From Lachnospiraceae bacterium (lineage in GTDB: Bacteria > Bacillota_A > Clostridia > Lachnospirales > Lachnospiraceae), in NCBI GenBank assembly GCA_021770615.1, contig JAETQR010000016.1:1-64000 (forward strand): a stretch of 64,000 bases of DNA, in the 5' to 3' direction. Under the pieces are notes generated by a model. That model had not been told where the DNA came from. It searched no databases and saw only the letters and a program-made list of their open reading frames with translations. A program made the position numbers and the translations under genes. Of the stretch, positions 24,676-33,223 are shown in pieces. Within the stretch, counting starts at the first letter, position 1; each line of letters begins with the position of its first letter.

Positions 24676-25851
24676 ATGCGAAGGATACTAGTTCTATCGA
24701 TGGTCTGTGTATTGTGCTTCAATCTGTGCGCCTGTGGAACAAACAATGTTTCTTCTGACGAACCAGAGGAGACGACACAGGCTGAAGCAGAGGCCTTTAA
24801 AGAAGGAACGATACCGCTTGACGAGAAGGGCGCAAATAAGAGCAGTCTGCCCTTCAAGGCGGCAGACTATTATGAGTGTGTAAAGACAGATACCCCGATT
24901 CATGATTCCGGGATTACATATACAGAAATTATTGATGATATGATCTATGTCACGATCCAGCAGCGCGATCCGGAGAAGAAACGTGATTATTACGAATATT
25001 GTACATTTGATATGCTGGAGGAGAAATGGACTGACATAAAAACATGTGTATGGAGCGAAAAGTTGTCTGAACTCGGCTGGGGACAGTTGTTCCATCGTGA
25101 TACGGACGGAAGCTGGTATTGTTGCCTGCTTCCTGATCCGGAAACAGAAGAGAGGGACTGTATCTGTAAATTAGGTGATGATGGAATGGTCGAGAAGATT
25201 GTTCTTCCAGAAGAGGTATGGGGAGGAGAAAAGGAAGGCAGAATTTTGAATTATGAGTTTATCGGTGACGGAAAGATCATGATTCTGCTGCAGAAACCAG
25301 CAGAAGATAAGTTTGTTGCCGCCGTAGAAGTTTACAGGACCTGTCTGATGGATGTAAAGACAAGAGAATATGAGATTCGGCAGATTTCTAAGGATATTGT
25401 CATTCCAATGTTGATTGGAGATGAATTTTTCTGTACGTCCTATACGGAAGAATCCTGTGGGTTTCTTGTTAGAAAAAAGGACAGTGAACAGCCAGTCAGG
25501 GAGTTAAGATGTGAACCTTTTCTGACCGGAACGGACCGGTGTACCCCCTATTTTAAGTTCCCACAGAGTTGTCAGGATGATGGGGATAACGTATATATCA
25601 TGTATGACGATGGCATTTATGGCGGGTATTATAAGGACAAGAAACTAAGACCGATACTGGAGGAAAATATGGCACCGTTTTTGAAACTGAGTGAAGCGGG
25701 AAAAAGAATGGCCCCTGTCGTGATGAGTTTCTGCCGGGGGACGGATACAAAATATGCCGATTTTTATGTATTGATTGCTGAGGCGGCTGGCAGGATTGCG
25801 TCACAACCGGATTTTAATTATGAGCTTGTGCATATCAAGGCAGAGGAGTAG
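24676..25851 (+). CDS. Lipoprotein, paralog 2 of 4
   Basis: This 391-residue lipoprotein has the signal peptide MRRILVLSMVCVLCFNLCAC and the same mature start CGTNNVSSDEPEETTQ as its neighbours. Body motifs match paralog 1 (FDMLEEKWTDIKTC, LFHRDTDGSWYC, GGYYKDKKLRPILEENMAPF). It differs at the C-terminus, where IAEAAGRIASQPDFNYEL replaces the GDMMG segment. The start at 24676 has AGGAGG upstream; an upstream in-frame codon at 24637 would read through the linker and is rejected. The 40-base linker upstream (containing GGTTTATATACGCCG) is repeated almost exactly before paralog 3, showing that the duplicated unit includes the spacer. Confidence 0.87.
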   Translation: MRRILVLSMVCVLCFNLCACGTNNVSSDEPEETTQAEAEAFKEGTIPLDEKGANKSSLPFKAADYYECVKTDTPIHDSGITYTEIIDDMIYVTIQQRDPEKKRDYYEYCTFDMLEEKWTDIKTCVWSEKLSELGWGQLFHRDTDGSWYCCLLPDPETEERDCICKLGDDGMVEKIVLPEEVWGGEKEGRILNYEFIGDGKIMILLQKPAEDKFVAAVEVYRTCLMDVKTREYEIRQISKDIVIPMLIGDEFFCTSYTEESCGFLVRKKDSEQPVRELRCEPFLTGTDRCTPYFKFPQSCQDDGDNVYIMYDDGIYGGYYKDKKLRPILEENMAPFLKLSEAGKRMAPVVMSFCRGTDTKYADFYVLIAEAAGRIASQPDFNYELVHIKAEE

Positions 25852-25893
25852 GTTGTGCCGGGTTTATATACGCCGAAAAATAGGAGGGCTTAT

Positions 25894-27075
25894 ATGCGAA
25901 GGATACTAGTTCTACTGATGGTCTGTGTACTGTGCTTCAATCTGTGCGCCTGTGGAACAAATAATGTTTCTTCTGACGAACCAGAGGAGACAGCACAGGC
26001 TGAAGCAGAGGCCTTTAAAGAAGGGACGGTTCCGCTTGATGATGAAAGCGGAAATAAGAGCAGTCTTCCTTTCAAGATAGCAGACCATTATGAGTGTGTA
26101 AAGACAGATACCCCGATCCATGATTCCGGGATTACTCATAAAGAAATCGTAGATGATATGATCTATGTTATTATCGGGCAGCGTAATGTGGAGAAAAAGA
26201 ATTATTATTATGAGTACTGTATCTATGATATGCTAGAGGAAAAATGGACCGATATAAAAACATGCGTATGGAGTGAAAAATTGTCTGAACTTGTGTCTGA
26301 TCTTGGTTGGGCGCAGTTGTTTCACCGTGATACCGATGGAAGCTGGTATTGCCACCTGATTCCTGAACAGGAAACACAGGAGAGGGAATGTATCTGTAAA
26401 CTAAACGATGATGGGACAGTTGAGAAAATCGTTCTTCCGGAAGAGGTGTGGGGAGGGGAGAGTGAGGCCGGAATTTTGAATTATGACTTTATTGGTGACG
26501 GGAAGATTATGATCCTTCTGGAGAGACCATCAGAAGATGAATCCAAAAGTGTAGAAGTTTACAGAACATGTCTGATGGATATAAAGACAAGGGAATATGA
26601 GATTCAGCAAATTTCCGATGAACTTATTATCCCAATGGTCATCGGGGATGAGTTTTTCTGTACGTCCTATACGGAAGAATCTTGTGGGTTTCTTGTCAGG
26701 AAAAAGGGCAGTGAACAGCCGGTCAGGGAGTTAAGGTGTGAGCCTTTTCTAACAGGAACGAATCGGTGTACCCCTTATTTTAAGTATCCACAGATTTGCC
26801 AGGATGCCGGGGATAACCTATATATCATGTATGACGATGGCATTTATGGAGGATATTATAAGGACAAAAAATTAAAACCAATCCTGGAGGAAAATATGGC
26901 GCCATTTCTGAAGCTGAGTGCAAAAGGAAAGGCAATGGCGCCGATTGTGTCCGGCTTTTGCCGGGGGGCGGATACAAAGTATGCAGATTTTTATGCACTG
27001 GTAGCTGAGGGAGATATGATGGGCGATAAACCTGATTTAGATTATGAGCTTGTGCATATCAAAGCGGAGGAGTAA
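25894..27075 (+). CDS. Lipoprotein, paralog 3 of 4
   Basis: The 393-residue lipoprotein has signal peptide MRRILVLLMVCVLCFNLCAC and mature start CGTNNVSSDEPEETAQ. It carries a four-residue insertion (SELVSDLGWAQL against SELGWAQL in the paralogs), which looks like an in-frame duplication of the motif, and ends with the same YADFYALVAEGDMMG segment as paralog 1. The start at 25894 has GGAGGG upstream. It is the last gene of cassette 1; a hairpin at 27173 follows. Divergence among the three copies is scattered along the length while the first 35 residues remain almost fixed, so export and anchoring are under selection. Confidence 0.87.
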   Translation: MRRILVLLMVCVLCFNLCACGTNNVSSDEPEETAQAEAEAFKEGTVPLDDESGNKSSLPFKIADHYECVKTDTPIHDSGITHKEIVDDMIYVIIGQRNVEKKNYYYEYCIYDMLEEKWTDIKTCVWSEKLSELVSDLGWAQLFHRDTDGSWYCHLIPEQETQERECICKLNDDGTVEKIVLPEEVWGGESEAGILNYDFIGDGKIMILLERPSEDESKSVEVYRTCLMDIKTREYEIQQISDELIIPMVIGDEFFCTSYTEESCGFLVRKKGSEQPVRELRCEPFLTGTNRCTPYFKYPQICQDAGDNLYIMYDDGIYGGYYKDKKLKPILEENMAPFLKLSAKGKAMAPIVSGFCRGADTKYADFYALVAEGDMMGDKPDLDYELVHIKAEE

Positions 27076-27172
27076 GATAGATGGCCATGATCTGATGGCA
27101 TGGAAGGTGAACTGACAGGTAACAGGGGAAGATCCGGATTCATATAATAAATTAACAGAGTTTTGGAGATAC

Positions 27173-27199
27173 GAAAGCTGCTTTTGATAAGCAGCTTTC
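27173..27199 (+). promoter_or_regulatory. Hairpin after the lipoprotein array
   Basis: A perfect 11-bp stem, GAAAGCTGCTT (27173-27183) and AAGCAGCTTTC (27189-27199), closes a five-base loop. No T-run follows, so it may stabilise the lipoprotein transcript end or be a leader element of the ZIP gene rather than a strong terminator. Confidence 0.55.
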
Positions 27200-27210
27200 T
27201 GCATAAATGT

Positions 27211-28002
27211 ATGATAGATCAGTGTTATGTGGTATTAGGGATCATGTTGCCTTTTTTGGGGACGTCGATCGGCGCAGCGTTTGTCTTATTTTTAAAAAAA
27301 TCAATGAGTGAGAAATTATCGACGATTCTGATGGGTTTTACTTCGGGAGTGATGATGGCGGCAGCCGTGTGGTCGCTTTTGATTCCTTCTATTGATATGT
27401 CGGGGAGTATGGGAAGACTTTCTTTTTTTCCTGCGGCGAGTGGTTTTCTGGCAGGGATCTTGTTTCTTTTGTTACTTGACCGTCTGATCCCGCATTTGCA
27501 CGCAAAGACAAACCATAGGGAGGGACCAGAAGGACACCTGAAAAAGATCACGATGATGGTACTTGCAGTCACCCTTCACAACATTCCCGAGGGAATGGCG
27601 GTAGGAGTGGCTTTTTCAGATTGTTTATCAGAGGTGGGTACCGTGACGCTTGCGGGTGCTTTTTTGCTCTCTTTTGGTATTGCCTTACAGAATATTCCGG
27701 AAGGAGCGATCATTTCCATGCCGTTAAAAGAATCGGGGAAGGGCCGTCTGCAGTCGTTGGGTTTTGGGGTATTGTCAGGGGCGGTAGAGCCGGTGGCAGC
27801 GTTGTTTACGCTTCTTCTTACGAAACAGATACAGAGTATGCTATCTTATCTGCTCGCTTTTGCTGCCGGAGCGATGGTGTATGTGATCGTGGAAGAGCTT
27901 GTTCCGGAATCATCGGGAGGAGAAAATTCAGATATGGGGACGATTGGTTTTGCGGTCGGATTTATTATTATGATGGTCATGGATGTGGCGTTTGGAGGAT
28001 AA
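27211..28002 (+). CDS. ZIP family metal transporter
   Basis: This membrane protein of about 263 residues is a ZIP transporter, expected to import Zn or another divalent metal. Eight hydrophobic helices are visible. The two metal-binding helix motifs are TLHNIPEGMAVGVAFS (helix IV, HNxPEG) and ALQNIPEGAIISMP (helix V, xNxPEG), with a short histidine-containing loop HLHAKTNH between helices III and IV. Short GufA-like bacterial ZIPs have this layout. The start is uncertain: ATG 27211 gives the family-like MIDQCYVVLGIMLPFLGTS but has no clear ribosome binding site, and ATG 27244 is possible. Confidence 0.88.
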   Translation: MIDQCYVVLGIMLPFLGTSIGAAFVLFLKKSMSEKLSTILMGFTSGVMMAAAVWSLLIPSIDMSGSMGRLSFFPAASGFLAGILFLLLLDRLIPHLHAKTNHREGPEGHLKKITMMVLAVTLHNIPEGMAVGVAFSDCLSEVGTVTLAGAFLLSFGIALQNIPEGAIISMPLKESGKGRLQSLGFGVLSGAVEPVAALFTLLLTKQIQSMLSYLLAFAAGAMVYVIVEELVPESSGGENSDMGTIGFAVGFIIMMVMDVAFGG

Positions 28003-28071
28003 AAATCGGAGTTCTTTTTTGCCTGTCCTTTCATATACTTAATTAGAATCATGTATATGAAGGAGGCTGTT

Positions 28072-29097
28072 TTGGAATATATACGTAAAATTATATATTT
28101 AAACGAGTATGGTGACGGTTCCTGTGGTGGAAATGCCGGCTTTGCAAAGATATCCAAAAAAAAGACAAGATTGAAAATAGAAATAAACCTTTCGTTGAAA
28201 GGAACGCTTCAGGATGAGAAAATTTATCTTCTGGACAGAGACAACAATGTTGTAAATAAAGTTTTTTTTGGAACAATACCGTCAGATGATAAAAACATCC
28301 TGATATTCAGAGACGGTGATGAAACATCGGATATAAAAGGTGAAGTGATCGGGATTATGATCGGAGGAGAGAATTATATTGCATGTGCGGGAACGACGGA
28401 TGCAGATGTTCAGGTCACAGATTTTATCCGGCAGGAGACAGCCGGGCCGGTAACAGAAATGGAAACAGATGATCAGGAGACTGCGGCTATAGCAGCAGTA
28501 GTGAAAGAAAATGACGCGGAAGGGACAGATTTGGAGGCAGCCGAAGATGTTTCCGGAAGAGAAAACGAGATAACAGGGGAATGTCTGACGGAACAAAAAC
28601 GGGAGGAGGAAATGGTGGAACAGATAAAAACAGAGGAAGAGAATAATGGAGGAGAGGAGGTAGAAGCAGGAAAGGAGGAAGAAGAGGAAGAAATCATCCA
28701 GGTGGAGATCGAAGAGGCTCACGATGAAGAATATGAATATCGCAAGATATTTAAAAATTGTGCCAATATGTATCCATTCGAGGATGATGAGATGGAGGAG
28801 AGTGTCCAGATTTCGCCGGGTGATCTCTCTGACTTTCCCAAGAGGTTCTGGCATCTTGCCAGTAACTCATTTTTGCTTGAGGGATATTATAAATACCGGC
28901 ATCTGGTTTTTGTGAGGGCAAACGGAAAGCTGTATCTGGGGATACCTGGGCAGTATCACCGTCGGGATAAATTCCTTGCGGATATGTTCGGATTTAAAAG
29001 TTTTAAAAGTATATACAGACGGGCTGTAAAGCTGGGTGATTTTGGTTACTGGCTGATGGAGATCAATGTCCTGCCTTCGGATCAGGAATACACATAA
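28072..29097 (+). CDS. Acidic protein of unknown function conserved-looking ends
   Basis: I cannot name this protein of about 341 residues. The N-terminal 120 residues look folded (YIRKIIYLNEYGDGSCGGNA, then LKIEINLSLKGTLQDEKIYL). The middle (about residues 130-225) is a very acidic low-complexity linker with long Glu runs. The C-terminal 110 residues are again folded (FPKRFWHLASNSFLLEGYYK, LVFVRANGKLYLGIPGQYH). The AAGGAGG at 28058-28065 points to a TTG start at 28072 rather than the ATGs at 28051 and 28057, which precede or overlap it. Two folded ends joined by an acidic linker fit a scaffold-type cytoplasmic protein. The gene is convergent with asnB and followed by two large inverted repeats. 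Confidence 0.75.
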   Translation: MEYIRKIIYLNEYGDGSCGGNAGFAKISKKKTRLKIEINLSLKGTLQDEKIYLLDRDNNVVNKVFFGTIPSDDKNILIFRDGDETSDIKGEVIGIMIGGENYIACAGTTDADVQVTDFIRQETAGPVTEMETDDQETAAIAAVVKENDAEGTDLEAAEDVSGRENEITGECLTEQKREEEMVEQIKTEEENNGGEEVEAGKEEEEEEIIQVEIEEAHDEEYEYRKIFKNCANMYPFEDDEMEESVQISPGDLSDFPKRFWHLASNSFLLEGYYKYRHLVFVRANGKLYLGIPGQYHRRDKFLADMFGFKSFKSIYRRAVKLGDFGYWLMEINVLPSDQEYT

Positions 29098-29100
29098 AAG

Positions 29101-29305
29101 CCCCTTGTTTTTCCATGTATTGGCAATATGCATAAAAAATAATATCTTCGCAGCCGAATGCACGAATCATTCCACAGAGCCTCAAGCGTGGGAATCGTGT
29201 TCAGCAAAGGCTTCCACGATTCCCTGAGTCTCAGTTCCATCGTGTATAATGCTGCTCATCTTATTATTTTTTATGCATATTGCCAGACACCTTGATGACA
29301 AGGGG
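29101..29305. repeat. Long inverted-repeat element 1 in the 29.1-29.4 kb gap
   Basis: The gap at 29098-29420 holds two large palindromes and no gene. In the first, CCCCTTG (29101-29107) pairs with CAAGGGG (29299-29305) and a perfect 23-bp arm at 29122-29144 (core GCAATATGCATAAAAAATAA) pairs with 29262-29284. An inner hairpin GGGAATCGTG (29190-29199) pairs with CACGATTCCC (29215-29224). It sits between convergent genes and may act as a two-way terminator or a MITE-like element. Confidence 0.8.
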
Positions 29306-29314
29306 TTTTTGATA

Positions 29315-29399
29315 TCCTAGTCCTGATGATGTTGGGGTCAAAAATCCCTTCGGGGCAAAACCGAAGCATCTTTTTGCCCCAGCATCATCCTGACTAGGA
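29315..29399. repeat. Long inverted-repeat element 2 in the 29.1-29.4 kb gap
   Basis: TCCTAGTCCTGATGATG at 29315-29331 with the following TTGGGGTCAAAAA pairs imperfectly with TTTTTGCCCCAGCATCATCC and TGACTAGGA at 29371-29399. The loop contains CCCTTCGGGGC, a small stable hairpin. With T- and A-rich edges it is a plausible bidirectional terminator between the 28072 and asnB genes. Confidence 0.75.
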
Positions 29400-29420
29400 A
29401 GGTTTTTCATATTCTGAAAA

Positions 29421-31301
29421 TTAAAGAATAGAATATTTCCTGATCCAATACCCTGTCTGGAGAAGATAGGCTAACATCTGCGGTCCGGCCATTAATTGGC
29501 CATACCATGGTTTCCCGTAATCACTCGGAGTGTGAAGAAAGTGTTCCAGTTTTTGTGGATCGACGATATCTTTCAGAGGAGAGTTAGTTTCACTCATCAT
29601 CGCTTTTAATCTGCCGGCGAGCAGGGCTTCATAAGCGGGATCATAAGTTTTGGGATAGGGACTTTTTTTCCGGTATAGTACGGAATCCGGGAGAAGTCCC
29701 TTTCCGCTTTCCTGCAGCAGGCTTTTTGTCTGGCCGTTATGACATTTCATATCCCATGGGATATTATAGACGTAGCTTAGGATACGGTGGTCGGCAAAAG
29801 GAACTCTTGCCTCCAGACCCGAATACATACTTGCCCGGTCCATACGGTTTAAAAGAGTCATCATAAACCATCGTATGTTCAGCCAGGCAATCTCACGGCG
29901 TCTGGCTTCGGATGGACTGTCTTCCGGGCAGCGGGGTGTTTCTGAAATCGTGGAAAGATATGCACCTCTGGAATATTCTTCCATATCCAGACTGTGGATA
30001 AATTCGTCCCGGAGAAGCGCTTTCCGTGCACTCATATCCCATGACCAGGGAAAGGTGTTTTTGCTCCAGAGAGTTTCATTGTGAAACCACGGGTATCCGC
30101 CAAATATCTCATCCGCACATTCTCCGGTCAGGGCAACCTGGTTTGTCTGTGCGACCAGTTCGCAAAAATACAGCATGGAAGATTCCACATCGGCCATACA
30201 TGGAAAATCTCTTGCATCCACTGCTTTATACAGGTAATCAGCCTGTGTCTGGTTATCACATTCGAGAAAAGTATGATAGCTGCCGATGTGTTCTGACATC
30301 TGTTTGGCGAAAGGGCGGTCTAAAGAAGACTGAAACGCATTTGCCTTAAAGTTTTTGTTATTATCTTTAAAATCAAAGGAAAATGTATTTAAAACAGCAT
30401 CCTGCTCTTTTAGCTTTTTCTGACATATCGCAGATACCAGTGAACTGTCCAGGCCACCGGATAAAAAGCTGCAGATCGGAATATCAGATACCATCTGCCG
30501 CCCGATGCTGTCATCGATCAGCCATCGTACTTTATCTACCGTGTCTTTGTAAGAGTCTGTATGCGGTTTCGCCTCAAGAGACCAGAAGAAATTTTTGTGA
30601 CATGTATAGTGAGGCCCGGATGGTGTCCTGGTGATCCGGAGATACTGTCCCGGAAGAACCTCATACATATCCTTAAAACCGCCTTTTCCCGGTGTTCTGG
30701 CTGGACCGAGGGAAAAAATTTCATTCCAGCATGCTGCGTCTGCTGCCGGACGGATCCCGTAAGCAAATAATGCTTTTGGTTCGGAGCCAAAAACAATGGT
30801 TTCGTTAGCATCCTGGAAAAATAGTGGTTTTACCCCCAGGGGATCCCTGACCAGAAAAAGTTCATTGGCAGTATGGTCATAAATGGCAAAAGCAAAGATT
30901 CCATTTAAGCGGGAAAAAATTTCCGTTCCTATGGCAAGATATCCGTTCAGAATGACTTCCGTATCACCTGTGGTGCGCCACCGGAGAGGGTAAGAAGAAA
31001 GCATGTTTTTTAATTCTCTTGTATTGTAAATTTCGCCATTATAGGCAATGGTCGCTGTCCGTCCACGGTATGAGCAGGTCATAGGCTGTATGCCTCCCCG
31101 GATATCACGGATGGATAATCTTGTGTGTGCGAGGCCGGCATGGCTGAACAGGGCGACGTGTTCGTCGTTTGGCCCCCTGTGGCGCAGGCTCTCTTTCATC
31201 CGGACCAGTTTTTTATGCCATTTATTTTCCCTTTTATTCCCACCGTAGGCAGAAGATAAAAAATCATAGTTATTTTGATAAAAACCAGCAATACCGCACA
31301 T
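29421..31301 (-). CDS. asnB: Asparagine synthase (glutamine-hydrolysing)
   Basis: This 626-residue enzyme makes asparagine from aspartate with glutamine and ATP. The N-terminal Ntn glutaminase has the catalytic Cys2 (MCGIAGFYQ), RLSIRDIRGGIQPM and YNGEIYN. The synthase domain has the ATP pyrophosphatase loop SFLSGGLDSSLVSAI and TGECADEIFGGYPWF. It is similar in length to the AsnO/AsnB type of Bacillus. It lies 60 bases downstream of dpaB in the same direction, so it may be cotranscribed with the dipicolinate genes; B. subtilis AsnO is also a sporulation-linked asparagine synthetase, so a sporulation role is a reasonable inference. Confidence 0.95.
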   Translation of the reverse strand: MCGIAGFYQNNYDFLSSAYGGNKRENKWHKKLVRMKESLRHRGPNDEHVALFSHAGLAHTRLSIRDIRGGIQPMTCSYRGRTATIAYNGEIYNTRELKNMLSSYPLRWRTTGDTEVILNGYLAIGTEIFSRLNGIFAFAIYDHTANELFLVRDPLGVKPLFFQDANETIVFGSEPKALFAYGIRPAADAACWNEIFSLGPARTPGKGGFKDMYEVLPGQYLRITRTPSGPHYTCHKNFFWSLEAKPHTDSYKDTVDKVRWLIDDSIGRQMVSDIPICSFLSGGLDSSLVSAICQKKLKEQDAVLNTFSFDFKDNNKNFKANAFQSSLDRPFAKQMSEHIGSYHTFLECDNQTQADYLYKAVDARDFPCMADVESSMLYFCELVAQTNQVALTGECADEIFGGYPWFHNETLWSKNTFPWSWDMSARKALLRDEFIHSLDMEEYSRGAYLSTISETPRCPEDSPSEARRREIAWLNIRWFMMTLLNRMDRASMYSGLEARVPFADHRILSYVYNIPWDMKCHNGQTKSLLQESGKGLLPDSVLYRKKSPYPKTYDPAYEALLAGRLKAMMSETNSPLKDIVDPQKLEHFLHTPSDYGKPWYGQLMAGPQMLAYLLQTGYWIRKYSIL

Positions 31302-31361
31302 ATTAACTCCTTTCTACTGTTTTTTGAAATGACTGTCCTGCTATGCTGTCCTGTGCAGGAA

Positions 31362-31961
31362 CTATTCAGGCCGTGGCCCCTGTATGACCGGCTGGAGCTG
31401 GCGGCCTTTCAGTGCCTGCTCGATGGTGTCGGTCAGAAATTCAATATGTGCGATCATGGAATTTGGTTTTGATTTATAATTATCCTGACCAAAAGGGATA
31501 AAATATATATTTTTTGTATTTAAAAGGATTCCGATATTTTTCAGGTTCATCCCCAGTGCATCATTTGTAGAAAGTGCTACGACGAGTGGACGGTTGTTTC
31601 TCAGATGTGCTTTTGCTGCCATGAGAACAGGAGTATCGGAGATGCCGTTTGCCAGTTTGGAAAGAGTATTTCCGGTACATGGTGCGATGACCAGTATATC
31701 AAAGAGGGCATTTGGTCCGATCGGTTCGGCATCCGGTATTGTAGTGATCGGTTTTTTTCCGGTAAGGTCTTCTGCCTGTTTCAGAAAATCACTGCATTTT
31801 CCAAAACGGCTGTCTGTAGTGGAAGCGTGATCTGAAAAGATCGGATACAGATCCGCACCTGTTTCTGATAATTTCTTTAGTTCTCCAAAAACTTTTTCAT
31901 AAGTACAATAGGAGCCGGTTATTGCCACCCCTATGTTCTTATTTGAAAAATCAACAGACAT
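31362..31961 (-). CDS. dpaB: Dipicolinate synthase subunit B
   Basis: This 199-residue protein is DpaB (SpoVFB), a flavoprotein-fold subunit of dipicolinate synthase that makes the spore core chelator dipicolinic acid from dihydrodipicolinate in the mother cell. Typical segments are IGVAITGSYCTYEKVF at the N-terminus, LVIAPCTGNTLSKLANGISD and VALSTNDALGMNLKNIG. It is about the normal length of about 200 residues. It follows dpaA by 26 bases and precedes asnB. The presence of dpaAB shows that the organism makes spores using the Spo VF route (many Clostridia use EtfA instead). Confidence 0.95.
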   Translation of the reverse strand: MSVDFSNKNIGVAITGSYCTYEKVFGELKKLSETGADLYPIFSDHASTTDSRFGKCSDFLKQAEDLTGKKPITTIPDAEPIGPNALFDILVIAPCTGNTLSKLANGISDTPVLMAAKAHLRNNRPLVVALSTNDALGMNLKNIGILLNTKNIYFIPFGQDNYKSKPNSMIAHIEFLTDTIEQALKGRQLQPVIQGPRPE

Positions 31962-31987
31962 TGTTTTTTTCCTTTCTGATAAAATAG

Positions 31988-32791
31988 TTATAGGTTAAAA
32001 TGCCGGCAGATTTCCTTTGCAATAAGCGTGCCTGCCGTCTTTGGTGCGTATTTTCCCGGAATTCCCGGGCAGGAAATAACACTTTCGGAAAAGTGGGCCG
32101 GGGGATGCAGAGCAGTGGAAGCAATATTAAAGATCGTACAGTTTTCAGGAAAGCTTCTCCATATATTATCGTTAAAAGGATTGGATGGAACTGTGTTTAT
32201 CAGTGTATTAATCTGATGAACAGGATGGTGTTTGTCGTATAATTCTTTTGGTGTGATTATTTGATAATGCTTTGTTTTAGCTGATTTGAGGGTAGACGGA
32301 TTTGTGTCATAAATGTATATTTCATCCGTAAAAATATTCAAAACATCAGCTATTTCACTGCCGCATTTTCCATATCCCGTGATCAGGGTACGAAAGTCAC
32401 TGATGGAAAAGGAGGTCTTTTCGAGAAGAGAGATCAAAAGCCCTTCTGCGGTAAGGCGTGCGTTTTTCATGGACAGGTCTTCCGATCCCAGCACATCGTA
32501 ATATTTAATGCCGTGAACCGTGCAGTAGTGCATTACCTCTTTGGGTAAATTTCCTCCTATGATGATGTGGGACGAATTTAACATGCCAAGAAAACTGTCA
32601 AGCCGTATAGATGGTTTCAGGCTTGTGTTTAGAAAGAATTTATCTTTTGTAAAGGGAATTCCGCAGATGACATAACCGGAGTTATCAATATCTGCATAGG
32701 AAGAACATAGCTTTCCTCCTTTTTTTTCCATATAAATGGATACATATTCCATTCTTTCATCTACTGGAAGAATTGAGATGGATGGATGCAT
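31988..32791 (-). CDS. dpaA: Dipicolinate synthase subunit A
   Basis: DpaA (SpoVFA) is the NAD(P)-binding dehydrogenase subunit of dipicolinate synthase. The 267-residue protein starts HPSISILPVDERMEYVSIYM at the ATG at 32791 with AGGAGC upstream. It contains the Rossmann segment LITGYGKCGSEIADVLN and the family's GGNLPKEVM. An in-frame reading extends to 33055, but it would overlap the SRP RNA and is rejected. A sigma-K-like promoter lies immediately upstream. Expression late in the mother cell is expected. Confidence 0.93.
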   Translation of the reverse strand: MHPSISILPVDERMEYVSIYMEKKGGKLCSSYADIDNSGYVICGIPFTKDKFFLNTSLKPSIRLDSFLGMLNSSHIIIGGNLPKEVMHYCTVHGIKYYDVLGSEDLSMKNARLTAEGLLISLLEKTSFSISDFRTLITGYGKCGSEIADVLNIFTDEIYIYDTNPSTLKSAKTKHYQIITPKELYDKHHPVHQINTLINTVPSNPFNDNIWRSFPENCTIFNIASTALHPPAHFSESVISCPGIPGKYAPKTAGTLIAKEICRHFNL

Positions 32792-32821
32792 AAGACCGCT
32801 CCTGAAACAGTACTTATCAAC

Positions 32822-32848
32822 ATTATATGTAACAGGTTTTTTGGGTGT
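32822..32848 (-). promoter_or_regulatory. Sigma-K-like promoter of dpaA
   Basis: On the minus strand, ACA (32846-32848) is followed after 16 bases by CATATAAT (32822-32829), matching the sigma-K pattern of a short AC -35 and a CATAnnnT -10. It lies 31-57 bases upstream of the dpaA start. It is back-to-back with the SRP RNA promoter, whose -35 starts at 32856. Confidence 0.65.
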
Positions 32849-32855
32849 GAAAATC

Positions 32856-32884
32856 TTGACATAAGCATGAAAAACCATTATACT
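32856..32884 (+). promoter_or_regulatory. Promoter of the SRP RNA gene
   Basis: TTGACA (32856-32861) and TATACT (32879-32884) are separated by 17 bases, a near-consensus sigma-A promoter. It begins about 40 bases before the SRP RNA body. Confidence 0.85.
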
Positions 32885-32925
32885 TACTTTGTGTGAGTAT
32901 ACGCACATGTCATATATGTTAAGAT

Positions 32926-33190
32926 TTCCGTGCAGCCGGGGAGATAGCGGTGCCCTGTACCTGCAATCCGCTATAGCAGGGGTGTTGTCTTGCCTAGGGT
33001 CTTTTGATAAAGAGCTGCCCTTTACAAGTGGCGTTGACATCCGGGTCTTACGCAACAGGAACTTGTGAACCGTGTCAGGTCAGGAATGAAGCAGCACTAA
33101 GCAAATCTTTCTGTGTGTCGTGAGGGCGCCTGGATCGAGTTAACTGTGGAGGTAACGTCTTTAAAAACAGATTCGAAGCGGGGCGCACGG
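32926..33190 (+). ncRNA. ffs: Signal recognition particle RNA (large bacterial type)
   Basis: This is the 4.5S/6S-type SRP RNA with Alu domain, like the roughly 270-nt scRNA of Bacillus. Conserved segments are the Alu part AGATAGCGGTGCCCTGTACC (32943-32962), TGCAATCCGCTATAGCAGGG, and the S-domain core TGTCAGGTCAGGAATGAAGC with AGCACTAAG (33075-33105), which contains the GGAA-type tetraloop and the internal-loop partner for Ffh. The 5' CCGTGC (32929-32934) pairs with the 3' GCACGG (33185-33190). The ends are approximate. It joins Ffh and is needed for cotranslational membrane targeting. Confidence 0.95.
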
Positions 33191-33223
33191 ATTATTTATC
33201 TAATTGGGTAAAGAGGGAATAAA

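Larger units (their letters stand above)
23464..27075 (+). repeat. Tandem triplication of a lipoprotein gene
   Basis: Three head-to-tail copies of about 1.2 kb each start at 23464, 24676 and 25894; the distance between the last two starts is 1218 bases. The intergenic spacer before copies 2 and 3, including GTTGTGCCGGGTTTATATAC, is nearly identical, while copy 1 lacks it. This implies duplication of a unit containing spacer plus gene. Confidence 0.9.

Noticed and set aside
23464..27075. A frameshifted single long gene instead of three lipoproteins
   Set aside because: Each copy has its own signal peptide, lipobox, start with AGGAGG and stop.
27173..27199. Hairpin read as a riboswitch for the ZIP transporter
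   Set aside because: There is only one simple stem and no conserved riboswitch core.
32792..33055. N-terminal extension of dpaA
   Set aside because: It runs through the SRP RNA gene and promoter; the family start is at 32791.
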